A stretch of 64,000 nt of DNA from Streptococcus mitis (GCF_902159415.1 NZ_CABGJU010000001.1:992001-1056000); one strand, 5' to 3'. Shown: positions 29,576 to 40,242, counted from the stretch's first letter. Program-made: numbers and translations. Notes: generated by a model from the letters alone, not told the origin.

Positions 29576-30023
29576 CGTCTTTCTCCTTTACTTCGACTTC
29601 AACTTCAACTTTGTCTTTTTGGTCAATATTGACCAATAACTGCCCGATTTTACGAGCGTTATCTTTCTTTAGCTGGTTAATGTAAGGCTTCAAAAATTCA
29701 GGGAATGCAAGACCGATAATTTCCCAATTTTCAATCACTGAAAACAGATAATTGAATGAGAAAAACATTGTCCAAGCAATCCCGAAGCTACGGAAACCAA
29801 GCGAACGGGCATACATGGCCACAAGTAAGATAACGACAAATACAATGAAATGTCTAATCAATCCCATTGTACCTACCTTGCTATCAAATCGCTTAGTCTT
29901 GAATGCCTTGATGTAGCCAGTCACAATATCTAAAATCATCAACCAAAAGAAAAAGTGAATATACGGACTGTATGATAGATTTTTTAAATGTTCTGCTAGT
30001 TCGTGAAATGCTAAATCTTGCAT
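29562..30023 (-). CDS. Phage holin family protein
   Basis: 153 residues with three or four membrane helices (FFFWLMILDIVTGYI, FIVFVVILLVAMYAR, IAWTMFFSFNYLFSVI), matching the phage_holin_4 type. A highly charged tail EVEVEVKEKDD follows. ATG at 30023 is chosen because the GTG two codons upstream is inside the AGGAGGTG ribosome site. Confidence 0.85.
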   Translation of the reverse strand: MQDLAFHELAEHLKNLSYSPYIHFFFWLMILDIVTGYIKAFKTKRFDSKVGTMGLIRHFIVFVVILLVAMYARSLGFRSFGIAWTMFFSFNYLFSVIENWEIIGLAFPEFLKPYINQLKKDNARKIGQLLVNIDQKDKVEVEVEVKEKDDATN

Positions 30024-30032
30024 AAACACCTC

Positions 30033-30692
30033 CTATTGAACAGGTTGAGTGTTTAGCTCGCTAGATGTTTTTTCATTCTTTGGTTCTTTTGGTACTTCCC
30101 ATTTCCACACTGCAAGAATTCCATTTTGAGACGGCGAGCCTTCAAGTTGTTTGAGTGATTCGCCCTGATAGATGAATTGTTGGTTTGTCTGAATCAAGAC
30201 ACGTTTGCCCTCGCCGTTTAATTCAGTGTGTTCAGGGTCTTCGATTGCAAACATTGAACCAGGAGCGTAGCTCTCACCAGTTTTTACAAGTGGAAATAGT
30301 TCTACAAGTTCTTTGTAAGTAGTACCGTAAGCGATTTTCTCACCCATGATTGAATCTTGAGCCATAACACGAACTACCTTATTGATTTTTTCAGTGATTT
30401 CAAGCAGCTCGTTCTGTTTATTTTCAGTTTGAGCGAGCTTCTGTTCAGCTTGCTCGATTTTAGATTGAGCTTTGACGATCGCTGACCCAGGATCTAGTTC
30501 AGCTTTAATAACATCAAGAACCGCTTGAATAAGTGTTTCTTCATTGTCTTGAGTGCGGTCTCCAACGAGTTCACGTTGGTTAGTGCTGTAGCGGTTTCCG
30601 TCTTGTAAACGGATTTCTACAACGGTTGTAGTTTTGTCTCCAAAACCACGAGTATAAGGTTTAGTTGCGAGTGTGTAGTTATTAATTGCCAT
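30033..30692 (-). CDS. DUF1366 phage protein
   Basis: 219 residues, start MAINNYTLATKPYTRGFGDK, matching DUF1366 proteins that occur next to holins in streptococcal phages. A central coiled coil (IVKAQSKIEQAEQKLAQTENK in pieces) is present. Role unknown, probably a tail or lysis-module accessory. Confidence 0.8.
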   Translation of the reverse strand: MAINNYTLATKPYTRGFGDKTTTVVEIRLQDGNRYSTNQRELVGDRTQDNEETLIQAVLDVIKAELDPGSAIVKAQSKIEQAEQKLAQTENKQNELLEITEKINKVVRVMAQDSIMGEKIAYGTTYKELVELFPLVKTGESYAPGSMFAIEDPEHTELNGEGKRVLIQTNQQFIYQGESLKQLEGSPSQNGILAVWKWEVPKEPKNEKTSSELNTQPVQ

Positions 30693-30882
30693 TTGTCATT
30701 TGTCCTTTCACTTCTTCAAATTTTGTTTTTAGTTCTTCGTTCGACTCAATGAGATTTAAAATTTCATTGAGTTGTTTTTGCGTGATTTCATACAACGCTT
30801 TATAAGTCGCTGCATCACTTGCTTTCATTCCAATATCATCGCTTAAATTTCGGATGATTAGTTGACTAATTTCTTCCTTCAT
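30682..30882 (-). CDS. Small hypothetical phage protein
   Basis: 66 residues with a charged helical pattern and no recognisable domain. Its stop overlaps the DUF1366 start by 11 bases and its start overlaps the tail spike end by 17, so it is probably coupled with both. Confidence 0.7.
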   Translation of the reverse strand: MKEEISQLIIRNLSDDIGMKASDAATYKALYEITQKQLNEILNLIESNEELKTKFEEVKGQMTNGN

Positions 30883-33800
30883 TTACTTCCTCCAATTTGT
30901 AATTGAGTTCTTGAATGGCCTTGATAAGATAAGGCACAAGTGCGAATGTGTTATATGAGTAAGCGCCATCTGGATTTTTAAGGAATGCTTCTGGAGCATA
31001 TTCCTGCACGTCTTGCGCCATGATACCGCATGAGATATCTTCGATTTTCCCATCGTATTCTTTGCGATAACTGTATGTTTTAAGACGGTTGATAACTTCC
31101 AGAGCTGATACCTTACTATCTTCGATATTATATTTATATCTACGGTCTGAAACGTCTTTATTTAAAGGAATCCACATATATGAGTCATCTGGTCTATACA
31201 AATACGCATATCCATTGGACTCTTCAATACGTTTGAAGTTACCAGATGACAACCAGTAACCTTTTTTGTAAGAATTTATTCTAAAGAAGATATTCCCACT
31301 AACTTCCAAGTCCCCGGTGACTTTTGGAGTATTCCAGAATCGTGCTCTGTTATAACAGTACATCTCTCCTGTACGCTTCACGAACCAAGCATATTCCTTT
31401 GGTTCATTCCAGTTATCTCCCCAATTGACCCACAGGGCTGTTTGACCCCATTTTGTGCTACCATTGCTCATGCCAACTGCGAATTGGTTAGTACCAGTTA
31501 GCCAATATGTGCTTGGGTCTTTGTCATGTGTACCGATTTGAAAGCCACCAATACGACCTTTGAAACCTTCAAGCAAGGTTGCTGAAACTACTACCGAACG
31601 TAGTTTATTAATAAAGGCATTCTTAGCAGCTAACTGGTCAGTAAATACATCACTTGATACAATCTTCTTAGCCATCGCTGAGTCCATGACAACCTTATCA
31701 GCTGTGATGGAATTAGACTGGATAATGTCTGTATTTAGCGTACCAATACGTGCATCACCGACAAATAAACGCTTAAAATAACCGTCAATAGCTGTGATTT
31801 CATCAGCAAGTGTTTTACCTTTTAGACGGATTTTCTCTGCCTCAATTAAGATGTCCTTTGGCGCTAAATTGATTTGTGATGCAACTGCACCTGGACTAGT
31901 CAAGGTTTGGATAGCATACGAATCTGATAATTGTGCTACTTGTGTTTGTGTGACAACATCCTGTGTAGAAGTATTGTCAGTGAACTTCTTGGGTGGACTG
32001 TCTCCACGGATTAAGGAAATTTGACCGATAGCGACCTGACCGTTTTTAGCCAATATAATTTCAAGAGGGAACTCTTTCCCTTTATTACTAGTCTTCTTAA
32101 TCGTGAACGTGCCAGTGATGACCTGTTGACCTTTTTGTGTGAGCGTAATTGGTGTAGATGCAAGACCTCCATCTGCTGACCACAAGTCCATTACAAGAGG
32201 AGCATCAGGAACGACATCGACCCAAACGAACATTCGATAACTGATTTTCTCGTCTTTAGTAAACGTGGAAGTATTAAGAGGCACTCTGAACCCACGGTAT
32301 ACATTAGAGGTATTCCCTGTGCTTGTAATACGTAGGAGTTTGGTATTCGATTGTACTTCGATTACATTTGCTTCTGCTGCAGTCTTCTCCCACTTACTGA
32401 AATTAGTAGGGTCATAAACTAGGTTAAAATCATCCAAGAAATTAGATACACGACTGACTAAGCCATCAGCAGTCTGAATAACTTGTGAAATAGCTTGGTC
32501 TTGTCGTTGTAAGGTTTGAGTATGTGATGATACGGTATCACGTACATCGTTAAATTCTACAATACTAACAATTTCAGAAGAGTTAACATCGTAGTCAGTC
32601 ATACGGTCAGAGTGTTCAAGTTTCATCCCACAGATTTCAATACTGCCGCTTCCACTTTGACCAAATTGGATTGAATTAACGACTGCATCTGCTGTGAATG
32701 TGAATTGATATCGAACCCAATCAGTATTTGTGATTGGTTTATTCATACTACGATTATTATCGTTAGTAGTCCATGAACGCATTAAGAGATTTACATTTGG
32801 TTTGATAACTCTAGCCCAACAAGACATGGTATATTTCTCACCAACAATTAGGTTAATACCTTGTGCGATATCTTTATTCCAACCATTTGTATTATTTACA
32901 ATCCGAATACCCTTTTTAATAGCAGTATGTGGCGCATCTGTGAGTGATACTACTTCTGTCTTACCACTACCACCTGATTGATTTAACCTCCACGTTCCAT
33001 CTAAACCATTTCCTGCTGTGATGATGGAAGAATTCTGCAAGAGGTTGTCATTGCGGATAACGTCTCTCAATTTGGTTTCAATGCGTGAAATTGTCTGTTG
33101 GAAACCATCAACTGATTTCTTGACTGTATTCTGTACCTGAGTTGCAGTCTGGAAGCCTTTGTCATTGACTAGCTTATCTACTTCAGTACGTGACAATTTC
33201 TCAGTTATCTGACCTGCTTGAAACTCAACCTTGCTTTCAGTAATAGATAACCTGTCGTTGATTGGGTCTAGTTCTGATTTTTTAGCAAAGGTTACAATCG
33301 TGTCTTTGATTTTAATGATTTTCGATAAACTAGCGTCTGCTGAAACTGCAGCAGTTTCAGCATCTTCTAGAGCTCTTAGTGCATCTGCACTAGCTTTCTC
33401 TGCCAATGCTTGACCATATGCTGCAGTAGATAAAGAATCTTGAACGTTTTTACGAATCTTCTCTATCCTCTCCCTCTGGTCTTCTATAGTGGATTGGTAG
33501 TTTCTGTCAAACTCGCTTAATTGATTGTCAATCTTATTAAATAAGATTTGTTTATTTTCTTCAGCAAGTGCCTTAGCTTGTTCGATACCGTCTGTGATTT
33601 CATCCTTGATGCCTTGAACTTTACGGTCAAAATCTAAGTCAGCATTCTTGATTTCTTTTTCAAGTTTTGCTTCAAAGATATAGGTCTCGTTCTTCACAGC
33701 ATCACTTACGACATTCCCGATCGCATTAGCTAGTCCAGATTTAAATTCTCCAAAACCAATAGACTTTAATTTTTTAGCCATTGGTGTGTAGGTATATTTA

Positions 33801-34702
33801 GTGATTTTCTTCCTTACATCCAAATCGAATGTCTCATGGTAGATACCTACAACATCAAACATCTGCACTGGTACATCACTTTTACCCACAACATCAATTT
33901 CAAGGCTATCTTCCATGAGGTCGCATAGGCTAGTTCTGAAATACTGCTTGCCATATTCTGCAAGGCTTGCTTCATCCTTGACATCTTGGTCGTTAACTTC
34001 TACAACATCCTCATAAATCTGACTGTATTTATTAATTAAAGGGCTATCGACAACTACTTTATAATGCTTATCATCAGCGTTTTCTCCCTCGCCTTTAACA
34101 GTCGTTTTAAAAGTAATTCGTGTCTTTAAAGATTTGGTAGATGTCTTATGCTGATAACTAGATAGGTTTTTCTTATACATAAAAAGCGATTCATTTTCTG
34201 AACCGCCATTTTTTAATAACCGTATCTGATAACCATGTCTGACTAAATCACCACCCCATTGACCAAGAATAGAGTGTTTATCCTTAGTCAAGACTTCCAT
34301 AGCGTTCTTAGTGTCAGTATTAAAGGTATGTCTGTCATCAATATCTGAGAAGAACGAGAACGGATTGTCACGAGTGATGCTTCCAGCGAATCGACTTAAA
34401 GCGGTTGAACCAGTATCTCTGTTAAGGTCGATTGGATTGACAACATAGTGATTTAACAAGGTCATGACTTGATTGGCATAAACCTGAATATATCCATGCT
34501 GTTTCTCGATTTCAAAAATCACAAAATCTTGTTCACCGTGTAGATCATCAGCAGTCAAGAATGTTTCTTCTCTTAATCGTTGCCATAACACATTGTTAGT
34601 AGGAAATTTAAACGTTAATTGATAGGTGCTATTTGCTTCTTGCGTGATGTTATCATCGTATGCTGCATTAAGAGGGATATTCCCTTCTGTTAAATAAATC
34701 AT
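30866..34702 (-). CDS. Tail tip/tail spike protein with Peptidase S74 domain
   Basis: 1278 residues. The N-terminal about 330 residues look like the Gp18/prophage_tail endopeptidase-like hub; a long predicted coiled coil follows (about 340-550), then beta-rich carbohydrate-binding-like segments and, at the C-terminus, an S74 intramolecular chaperone with the self-cleavage Ser-Lys motif SDRRYKYN near residue 1190. S74 domains trimerise a fibre and then cut themselves off. ATG at 34702 chosen for GGAGGTAT upstream; it overlaps the Dit stop. Confidence 0.88.
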   Translation of the reverse strand: MIYLTEGNIPLNAAYDDNITQEANSTYQLTFKFPTNNVLWQRLREETFLTADDLHGEQDFVIFEIEKQHGYIQVYANQVMTLLNHYVVNPIDLNRDTGSTALSRFAGSITRDNPFSFFSDIDDRHTFNTDTKNAMEVLTKDKHSILGQWGGDLVRHGYQIRLLKNGGSENESLFMYKKNLSSYQHKTSTKSLKTRITFKTTVKGEGENADDKHYKVVVDSPLINKYSQIYEDVVEVNDQDVKDEASLAEYGKQYFRTSLCDLMEDSLEIDVVGKSDVPVQMFDVVGIYHETFDLDVRKKITKYTYTPMAKKLKSIGFGEFKSGLANAIGNVVSDAVKNETYIFEAKLEKEIKNADLDFDRKVQGIKDEITDGIEQAKALAEENKQILFNKIDNQLSEFDRNYQSTIEDQRERIEKIRKNVQDSLSTAAYGQALAEKASADALRALEDAETAAVSADASLSKIIKIKDTIVTFAKKSELDPINDRLSITESKVEFQAGQITEKLSRTEVDKLVNDKGFQTATQVQNTVKKSVDGFQQTISRIETKLRDVIRNDNLLQNSSIITAGNGLDGTWRLNQSGGSGKTEVVSLTDAPHTAIKKGIRIVNNTNGWNKDIAQGINLIVGEKYTMSCWARVIKPNVNLLMRSWTTNDNNRSMNKPITNTDWVRYQFTFTADAVVNSIQFGQSGSGSIEICGMKLEHSDRMTDYDVNSSEIVSIVEFNDVRDTVSSHTQTLQRQDQAISQVIQTADGLVSRVSNFLDDFNLVYDPTNFSKWEKTAAEANVIEVQSNTKLLRITSTGNTSNVYRGFRVPLNTSTFTKDEKISYRMFVWVDVVPDAPLVMDLWSADGGLASTPITLTQKGQQVITGTFTIKKTSNKGKEFPLEIILAKNGQVAIGQISLIRGDSPPKKFTDNTSTQDVVTQTQVAQLSDSYAIQTLTSPGAVASQINLAPKDILIEAEKIRLKGKTLADEITAIDGYFKRLFVGDARIGTLNTDIIQSNSITADKVVMDSAMAKKIVSSDVFTDQLAAKNAFINKLRSVVVSATLLEGFKGRIGGFQIGTHDKDPSTYWLTGTNQFAVGMSNGSTKWGQTALWVNWGDNWNEPKEYAWFVKRTGEMYCYNRARFWNTPKVTGDLEVSGNIFFRINSYKKGYWLSSGNFKRIEESNGYAYLYRPDDSYMWIPLNKDVSDRRYKYNIEDSKVSALEVINRLKTYSYRKEYDGKIEDISCGIMAQDVQEYAPEAFLKNPDGAYSYNTFALVPYLIKAIQELNYKLEEVNEGRN

Positions 34703-35400
34703 ACTAGATACCTCCAATTAGGACGAATAGTCACCTTACGTACATCGCCTGTATAAGTCACACCGTTAAGACCAACAGGGATTTCAAAGAACCCACCACG
34801 TTTTCTGAGTGTGTTCTGCACTGCCCCACTGGCATTGAAGATGTTTTGTTTTCCTTGTCTGCAATCAATCGTAGCTTTATTATTAATCGTCAAGTGCATG
34901 GTTTTACGTCCGATAGTGAGCGACACATCTCCATTGCCTTCAATCTCGATGATAGGCTCTGAATAGACCGTACCGATATTCTCAATTGTTCCAGCACTTG
35001 TTAGAACTACTGGTGCGACATTTTTCGGATACCTGAACGGTTGCATGTCTAGTTTGATAGATAATTCCCAACCATACATGCCTTTGGGGATAATTTCTGT
35101 ATCTAGCAAATCGGCATAGAATAATGAATCAGGCTGATAGCTAAATTCCAACTGATTTCCAACTGCTTTGATTTTTTCAACCAAAGTTGCTAAATCAGAA
35201 AAGCGCTCAAAGAAAATACGAATAGTTCTTTCGTAGTTCTCATAAGCGCCATCTACTTGATTATAGCTACCATTTGTACCGTATAACTTCATTTGTTCTG
35301 AGAAACGAGGGATGGCAGAACGAATTGTTCCAAAGTCTACAACCACACAATTTCTTAAACCAGATGTTGTGAAATCATTTATTTTTAAATAATTCGACAT
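34699..35400 (-). CDS. Distal tail protein Dit
   Basis: Sipho_tail family, 233 residues, MSNYLKINDFTTSGLRNCVV at the start and GDVSLTIGRKTMHLTI later. Dit forms the hub ring between tail tube and tip protein. The position between tape measure and tip gene is canonical. Confidence 0.88.
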   Translation of the reverse strand: MSNYLKINDFTTSGLRNCVVVDFGTIRSAIPRFSEQMKLYGTNGSYNQVDGAYENYERTIRIFFERFSDLATLVEKIKAVGNQLEFSYQPDSLFYADLLDTEIIPKGMYGWELSIKLDMQPFRYPKNVAPVVLTSAGTIENIGTVYSEPIIEIEGNGDVSLTIGRKTMHLTINNKATIDCRQGKQNIFNASGAVQNTLRKRGGFFEIPVGLNGVTYTGDVRKVTIRPNWRYLV

Positions 35401-38400
35401 TAAATGCCCTCCCTTCTCATGATATTCCCTTGATATTGGTAAGAACTTTCTGCAATCACTCGTCCATCAAGGTAAGTATTGGTATCTTTATCCAACAAGC
35501 GACCTAATAAATTCTCTAAACTTTCTTTCAAGCTAACTAATTCTGAAACAACAGCTTGGTTATCTCCACCACTATATCCACCGATTGTATAAGAAGTATT
35601 CTGATATCCACGGTTGCTACCTTTAGTATTGATACTCTGAATTCGTCTAGTTAGGTGAGAAATCTTCGTATCTTCAAAACCAATACCATTCTCATAATTC
35701 GGAATGCCTAAACGGTTCATTAAGCTACGAGTTTTACCTGCACGCATAACTTTAGTGCCTGGAGGTAGTGGTAGTGTCACATTTCGACCATGTGGAATGA
35801 ATGACGTACCATCAGGAAGTGTAACCATTTCCTTATAAAGTGATCCTCTTTGGTCATTGACCGTTGCAAGACCACCTGGGTGATTATTTGTACCTTTTGC
35901 GTGTTTCTGTGTGAATGTTCTTGTGATAATATCAATAAATTTAACAGCTGGTAAAGATGCCAAACCTCCTAACACGCTACTGATAGCACTTTGGGTGTTG
36001 TTTTGAGCTTTAATGCTGATAGGATTATTTTGCTTAACAGCATTTACTGATTGACTTGCTGAGTTTGCTTCACCTTGTGTTTTATTTGTAGCATTGATAT
36101 CGATTGGAAAGTTTTGCTTAATCGCATTGATTCCAGCACTTGCAGATGCAGATTCTGGACCTGTTAAATCTGTTGCATTAATTCCAATAGGTGTTTCTTG
36201 TTTTGGAGAGTTAACACTTAATGATGCACTTGCTACTGCACCAGCTGTGTTATCAACCGCATCCAACGACTTGGTTTGAGCAGGTGCTAAATTCCACTCA
36301 ATTAGTTTATCAATTGAAAGCTGACTGCCATACAAAACATTATTTGGATTGACCTTCAAATCTTTTGTAATTGGAGTGGTTGCATTCCAGGTTGTTAAGG
36401 TATCGGTTGAGCGTGAAACAGCATTTCTAAAGTTTTCATCATTAGCAAGCAATTCTTTCTGTTTTGGAGCTAAAGCATCATAATTAGTAAGTGCTTTTGT
36501 TGCTTCATCTGCCTTACTCATGATGTCAGTATTCTTTAAAAGAAGCTCTTTAACATTAGCAGGCATATCATTCCAAATCTTGAGGTTCTTTTCGCTATCA
36601 AAGATAGCTTGTAAACCAGCTTGATTTTGAACAATTAGTTGTTTCTCTTCAAGGGTCATAGTTGACCACTTGCCAGATTCTACAAGGGCTTCTGCAATTG
36701 TCACACGAGCATTAGAGTTAATATCGGCTGTTTTAGCAATGAATTGTAGTTGCTCCCAACCTTCTGCAGATTTAGCCGCTTCTCCAATAACTTCCTTAAC
36801 ATTTGATTTAATTTCAAAATTACCATTCTTGTCAATATTCCCAACAAGCAAAGACCAAGCATCATTTGCTTCTTTAACTTCCTTACTCATATCGCTGGTA
36901 TATTTAGCTAGAATACTGTGAGAATTTCCAGCCTTTTCAGATGCTTCTGCTGCCTTCTGGCCAATTGCTTCATAAGATAGACCATATTCTTCCAAAGCTT
37001 TTTTAGCTTCTTCCCAATAGTTCCAGTTTTGACCAGTGCGGGCTTTAACTTTTTCATCAAGAGTTTTCATAACTTGATAATACTTAGTACCCAAAGCTTC
37101 CATTGTTTGAGTGTGGTTAGCTTCAAGTTGTTGCATTTTCTTGTTGTAAGTCTCTTGATCAATAGCTTTTCCATCGAGCAACTCTTTCAACTCACTCTTA
37201 GATGTTTCGTAAAGATTCTTTTCTTCATCCAAGGCTTGCTTAAGAACATCTTTTGTATGTTTTAATTGAGTTTCATTTAGACTTGCAACCTCTCCATTCA
37301 GCGCTTGCAATGCTGCTTTTTGTTGCTCAGCAGATAAGCTCATCATAGAAAGTTTAGCTTTAATCATCTCATTTTGGTTATTCAAGATGATTTCTTTTTC
37401 TTCTTGAGAAAACTTGCTCGCATCACCATTGTGGCGTTGATAAATCTCATTAATTTGATTCATCATGGCTTCTGTATTAGATACAACCTGACCATTCTTT
37501 TCTCTAGCTCTAGCAATATCTTCTTCACTAAGACCCCATTTAGCACCTAGTTCTTCCATACGTTTGTTGGATTTCTCTGCGCTCTCTGCTACCTCATCAT
37601 AAAGCTTTTTAAAAGCACCACTTACTTTTTCAACATCACCAGCGTGAGTTCCAAAGTTTGCGACTGCAGTAGCTGTTTCATCAACTGTTTTTTGGAAGCT
37701 TCTTAACTCTCCTCTTGCAGTATCACTTAATTGTGAACCAAATTCTTCAGTCTTTATTCTCGCTTTATCTTTCTCATTTCCAAGATAGACAAGACCTGCA
37801 GTTGCTAATGCTATACTACCAACTATCAATCCTAAAGGATTTGCAAGAGCACCAAATGCACCAGATAAAGACCCAGCACTTGTTGATACACCTGCCATTG
37901 CAGTTTCAGCTGCTCCCGCTGAACTTGATAAAGCAGTTAAACCAGCTGGTAGATTTGCAAGATATTTAGCTGAACCACTTAGAAATCCAATACCTTTTGA
38001 TAACCCACCGATAGCTTTAACAAAACCACCAATGACTGAGATACCACCGCCTAACAACTTCAAAGCAGGGCCTAATGCTGCTGCAAACAATCCCCATTTC
38101 AAGATATTTTGTTGTTGCTCTGTCGATAATGAACTAAATTTTTTAGCTAATTCTGATAAATTTTCAATCCATGGTTTTGCCGCATTCAGCCCTTCTCTTA
38201 GGGCTTTAATCAATGGCCCTCCAAACTCGATTGCAATATCTGTAAGTTGGTTTCTAAACATCTTTAATTGAGACTCAGTAGTCTCATAACGTTTATTTGC
38301 TTCATTGGTTAAGGCAGTATTTTCTTTCCAAGCTTGATTAGAACGATTTACTGCCGCACTCATTTTATCTGATGCAAGGGCTAATGATTTCAGCATGTTT

Positions 38401-39680
38401 CCTTGTCGGATACCTTTCATTCCAAGGTCTGACAAAATTCCATCCATATTCTTGCCTTCTTCGTGGGCTTTTTGTAAACCTTTAATGAATGATTGTAAAG
38501 CTTCCGCTGGTTTCTCTTTCCAAGCTTGAGAAAAACTTTCTGATGTAGTACCAGCAATTTGAGCTATCAGCTCTAACTTCTCTTTAGCTCCTTTGCCAAC
38601 CCCAGATACCGCCTTACCAATACCAGTGAGGGTTTGAACCATGGCAGTACCACCTGCTTCTGCTTCAATCCCTACACTACTCATGGCAGTTGCAAGACCT
38701 AAAATATCTGGTGTGCTTAATCCTGCTAGTTTACCACCTGCGGCTAAGCGGTTGGTCATCTCAACAATATCTTTTTCAGTTGTAGCAAAGTTGTTACCTA
38801 GGTCAACAACTGAAGCACCAAATCTTGAATAATCGTTTGATGTCAAGCCCATGATGTTTGCTACTTTAGCAATTGCAGTTGCAGCTTCTTCAGCACTTAG
38901 GTTAGTTGATTCTCCCATATCAATCATGGTACGTGAGAATGACAAGATATCTTCTGCCTTAATACCAAGCTGACCTGCTACTTCTGCTACGTTTGCAATC
39001 TCAACTGCACTAGCTGGCAATTCTTTAGCCATTTGACGGATACCGTCTGACAAGTTTTTATAAGATACAGTGGCAGTTTCATCTACTGTCTTTTTAACCC
39101 CAGCAAATGCAGATTCATAGTCGATTGCTGCTTTTACTACAAGACCAGCACCCGCTACGATTGGAGCAGTAACTCCACGGGTTAAAGCAGAACCAAAACC
39201 AGAAACAGTTTGACCTACTTGACTGATTTTATTACCGACTTCCTGTGCGCTTTTTCCAAATTTAGTGAATGCACTATCATCGATATAAGCTCGTCTCATA
39301 GATCCAGCTAATTGTTCATAGCGATTTTGTAATTCAGCTACTTTAGCAGCAGTAGCTGTCATACTAGCACTTGCTTCAACTAACTTCTGCTTTTGCTCTG
39401 CAGTAGCGGTCGAAACATCTCCAATACTTGCTTTTAATTGGTTGTATCGTTCGCTTTGTGAACTCAATACTTTTTGATATGAGTTTAAGGCCGAACCAGT
39501 CTGGGATAAAAGACCTTTTAAGTTGCTGACATTATTACCAGCTCCCTTAAAATTGTTTTCCATCGCCTTTAGGGAATTATCAACACCTTTTAAATAAGTT
39601 TTCAACCTCCCAACATTTGACTGAAAAGGAGCGACATCTAAGGTTGCTGTGGCGACTAATTCGCCAATGTTACTTGCCAT
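35400..39680 (-). CDS. Tail tape measure protein
   Basis: 1426 residues, TP901-type core (GSALTRGVTAPIVAGAGLVVKA and SYKNLSDGIRQMAKELPASA). It has an alpha-helical N-terminus of coiled coils, hydrophobic segments around residues 560-625 (AAALGPALKLLGGG, LIVGSIALATAGLVYLG) and further coiled coils. Its length sets the tail length. The C-terminal part contains repeats of the SASQSVNAVKQNxPI type. The start is 18 bases after the frameshifted chaperone stop. Confidence 0.92.
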   Translation of the reverse strand: MASNIGELVATATLDVAPFQSNVGRLKTYLKGVDNSLKAMENNFKGAGNNVSNLKGLLSQTGSALNSYQKVLSSQSERYNQLKASIGDVSTATAEQKQKLVEASASMTATAAKVAELQNRYEQLAGSMRRAYIDDSAFTKFGKSAQEVGNKISQVGQTVSGFGSALTRGVTAPIVAGAGLVVKAAIDYESAFAGVKKTVDETATVSYKNLSDGIRQMAKELPASAVEIANVAEVAGQLGIKAEDILSFSRTMIDMGESTNLSAEEAATAIAKVANIMGLTSNDYSRFGASVVDLGNNFATTEKDIVEMTNRLAAGGKLAGLSTPDILGLATAMSSVGIEAEAGGTAMVQTLTGIGKAVSGVGKGAKEKLELIAQIAGTTSESFSQAWKEKPAEALQSFIKGLQKAHEEGKNMDGILSDLGMKGIRQGNMLKSLALASDKMSAAVNRSNQAWKENTALTNEANKRYETTESQLKMFRNQLTDIAIEFGGPLIKALREGLNAAKPWIENLSELAKKFSSLSTEQQQNILKWGLFAAALGPALKLLGGGISVIGGFVKAIGGLSKGIGFLSGSAKYLANLPAGLTALSSSAGAAETAMAGVSTSAGSLSGAFGALANPLGLIVGSIALATAGLVYLGNEKDKARIKTEEFGSQLSDTARGELRSFQKTVDETATAVANFGTHAGDVEKVSGAFKKLYDEVAESAEKSNKRMEELGAKWGLSEEDIARAREKNGQVVSNTEAMMNQINEIYQRHNGDASKFSQEEKEIILNNQNEMIKAKLSMMSLSAEQQKAALQALNGEVASLNETQLKHTKDVLKQALDEEKNLYETSKSELKELLDGKAIDQETYNKKMQQLEANHTQTMEALGTKYYQVMKTLDEKVKARTGQNWNYWEEAKKALEEYGLSYEAIGQKAAEASEKAGNSHSILAKYTSDMSKEVKEANDAWSLLVGNIDKNGNFEIKSNVKEVIGEAAKSAEGWEQLQFIAKTADINSNARVTIAEALVESGKWSTMTLEEKQLIVQNQAGLQAIFDSEKNLKIWNDMPANVKELLLKNTDIMSKADEATKALTNYDALAPKQKELLANDENFRNAVSRSTDTLTTWNATTPITKDLKVNPNNVLYGSQLSIDKLIEWNLAPAQTKSLDAVDNTAGAVASASLSVNSPKQETPIGINATDLTGPESASASAGINAIKQNFPIDINATNKTQGEANSASQSVNAVKQNNPISIKAQNNTQSAISSVLGGLASLPAVKFIDIITRTFTQKHAKGTNNHPGGLATVNDQRGSLYKEMVTLPDGTSFIPHGRNVTLPLPPGTKVMRAGKTRSLMNRLGIPNYENGIGFEDTKISHLTRRIQSINTKGSNRGYQNTSYTIGGYSGGDNQAVVSELVSLKESLENLLGRLLDKDTNTYLDGRVIAESSYQYQGNIMRREGI

Positions 39681-39698
39681 TTAATCTCCTTTCTTTTT

Positions 39699-40228
39699 TT
39701 ATCCAAAAAGGAATGGGAAGGCCTTGTCAAGGGTTGTTTCTTCTTCCTCTTGGCTTTCTTTTGTTTCTAAAGCCTGCACCATCAAATCAAAATCTGATAA
39801 GCGCATACTTTTAATATCATGGATTGTATATCCTTGACTCATTAGTGATTGAACCCAAACTAATAAATTGTTTTGAGCTTCTTTAGGGCTTAACCCTTTT
39901 TCTTCTTTTTTCCCTCTGTGGTCTCTTTTTCTTCCTGTTTCCCACCGAGAGCAGCAAGGTATAAGTTGTTCAAAGTTTCAAGTGTTTCTACGCTAGCACA
40001 TTTAATATCATTTACTTCAAACTGTTCACCGTACATTTTCACAAACATATCTAGATATGCTTCATTCAATTCACGATGTTTAATAGGATTTAACAAATCC
40101 TCTTTATTTTCATACAAGGCAGTTTGTCGTACTTGATGTTCCAATGCTAGTAAATTATCTTCAACATTTACATAGTCTTTAGAAAATTCTTTCAAAACAC
40201 CTGCTTTTTTAAACTTAATTTCAAACAT
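39699..40228 (-). CDS. Tail assembly chaperone GT-type product via -1 frameshift
   Basis: The zero-frame product (39890-40228) continues in the -1 frame to a TAA at 39699-39701, giving a 176-residue product if slippage occurs at AAAAAAG (39905-39911). The extension reads EEKGLSPKEAQNN then LLVWVQSLMSQ... to KAFPFLFG and lacks its own start codon with a ribosome site. This is the layout of lambda gpG/gpGT and its counterparts in Gram-positive siphophages, just upstream of the tape measure gene. Confidence 0.85.
39890..40228 (-). CDS. Tail assembly chaperone (gpG-type)
   Basis: 112 residues, MFEIKFKKAGVLKEFSKDY at the start and a lysine-rich end KKKKKG at the slippery run. It binds the tape measure protein and recruits tail tube subunits during tail assembly. 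The shift product is listed separately. Confidence 0.85.
   Translation of the reverse strand: MFEIKFKKAGVLKEFSKDYVNVEDNLLALEHQVRQTALYENKEDLLNPIKHRELNEAYLDMFVKMYGEQFEVNDIKCASVETLETLNNLYLAALGGKQEEKETTEGKKKKKG
39905..39911 (-). promoter_or_regulatory. -1 slippery heptamer AAAAAAG
   Basis: In the zero frame it reads A-AAA-AAG, the classic dnaX-type heptamer, 12 bases before the stop. A second candidate G-AAA-AAG (39896-39902) follows. A small hairpin AGGG-TTAAG-CCCT begins 7 bases downstream. Confidence 0.78.
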
Positions 40229-40242
40229 TTTATTAACTCCTT

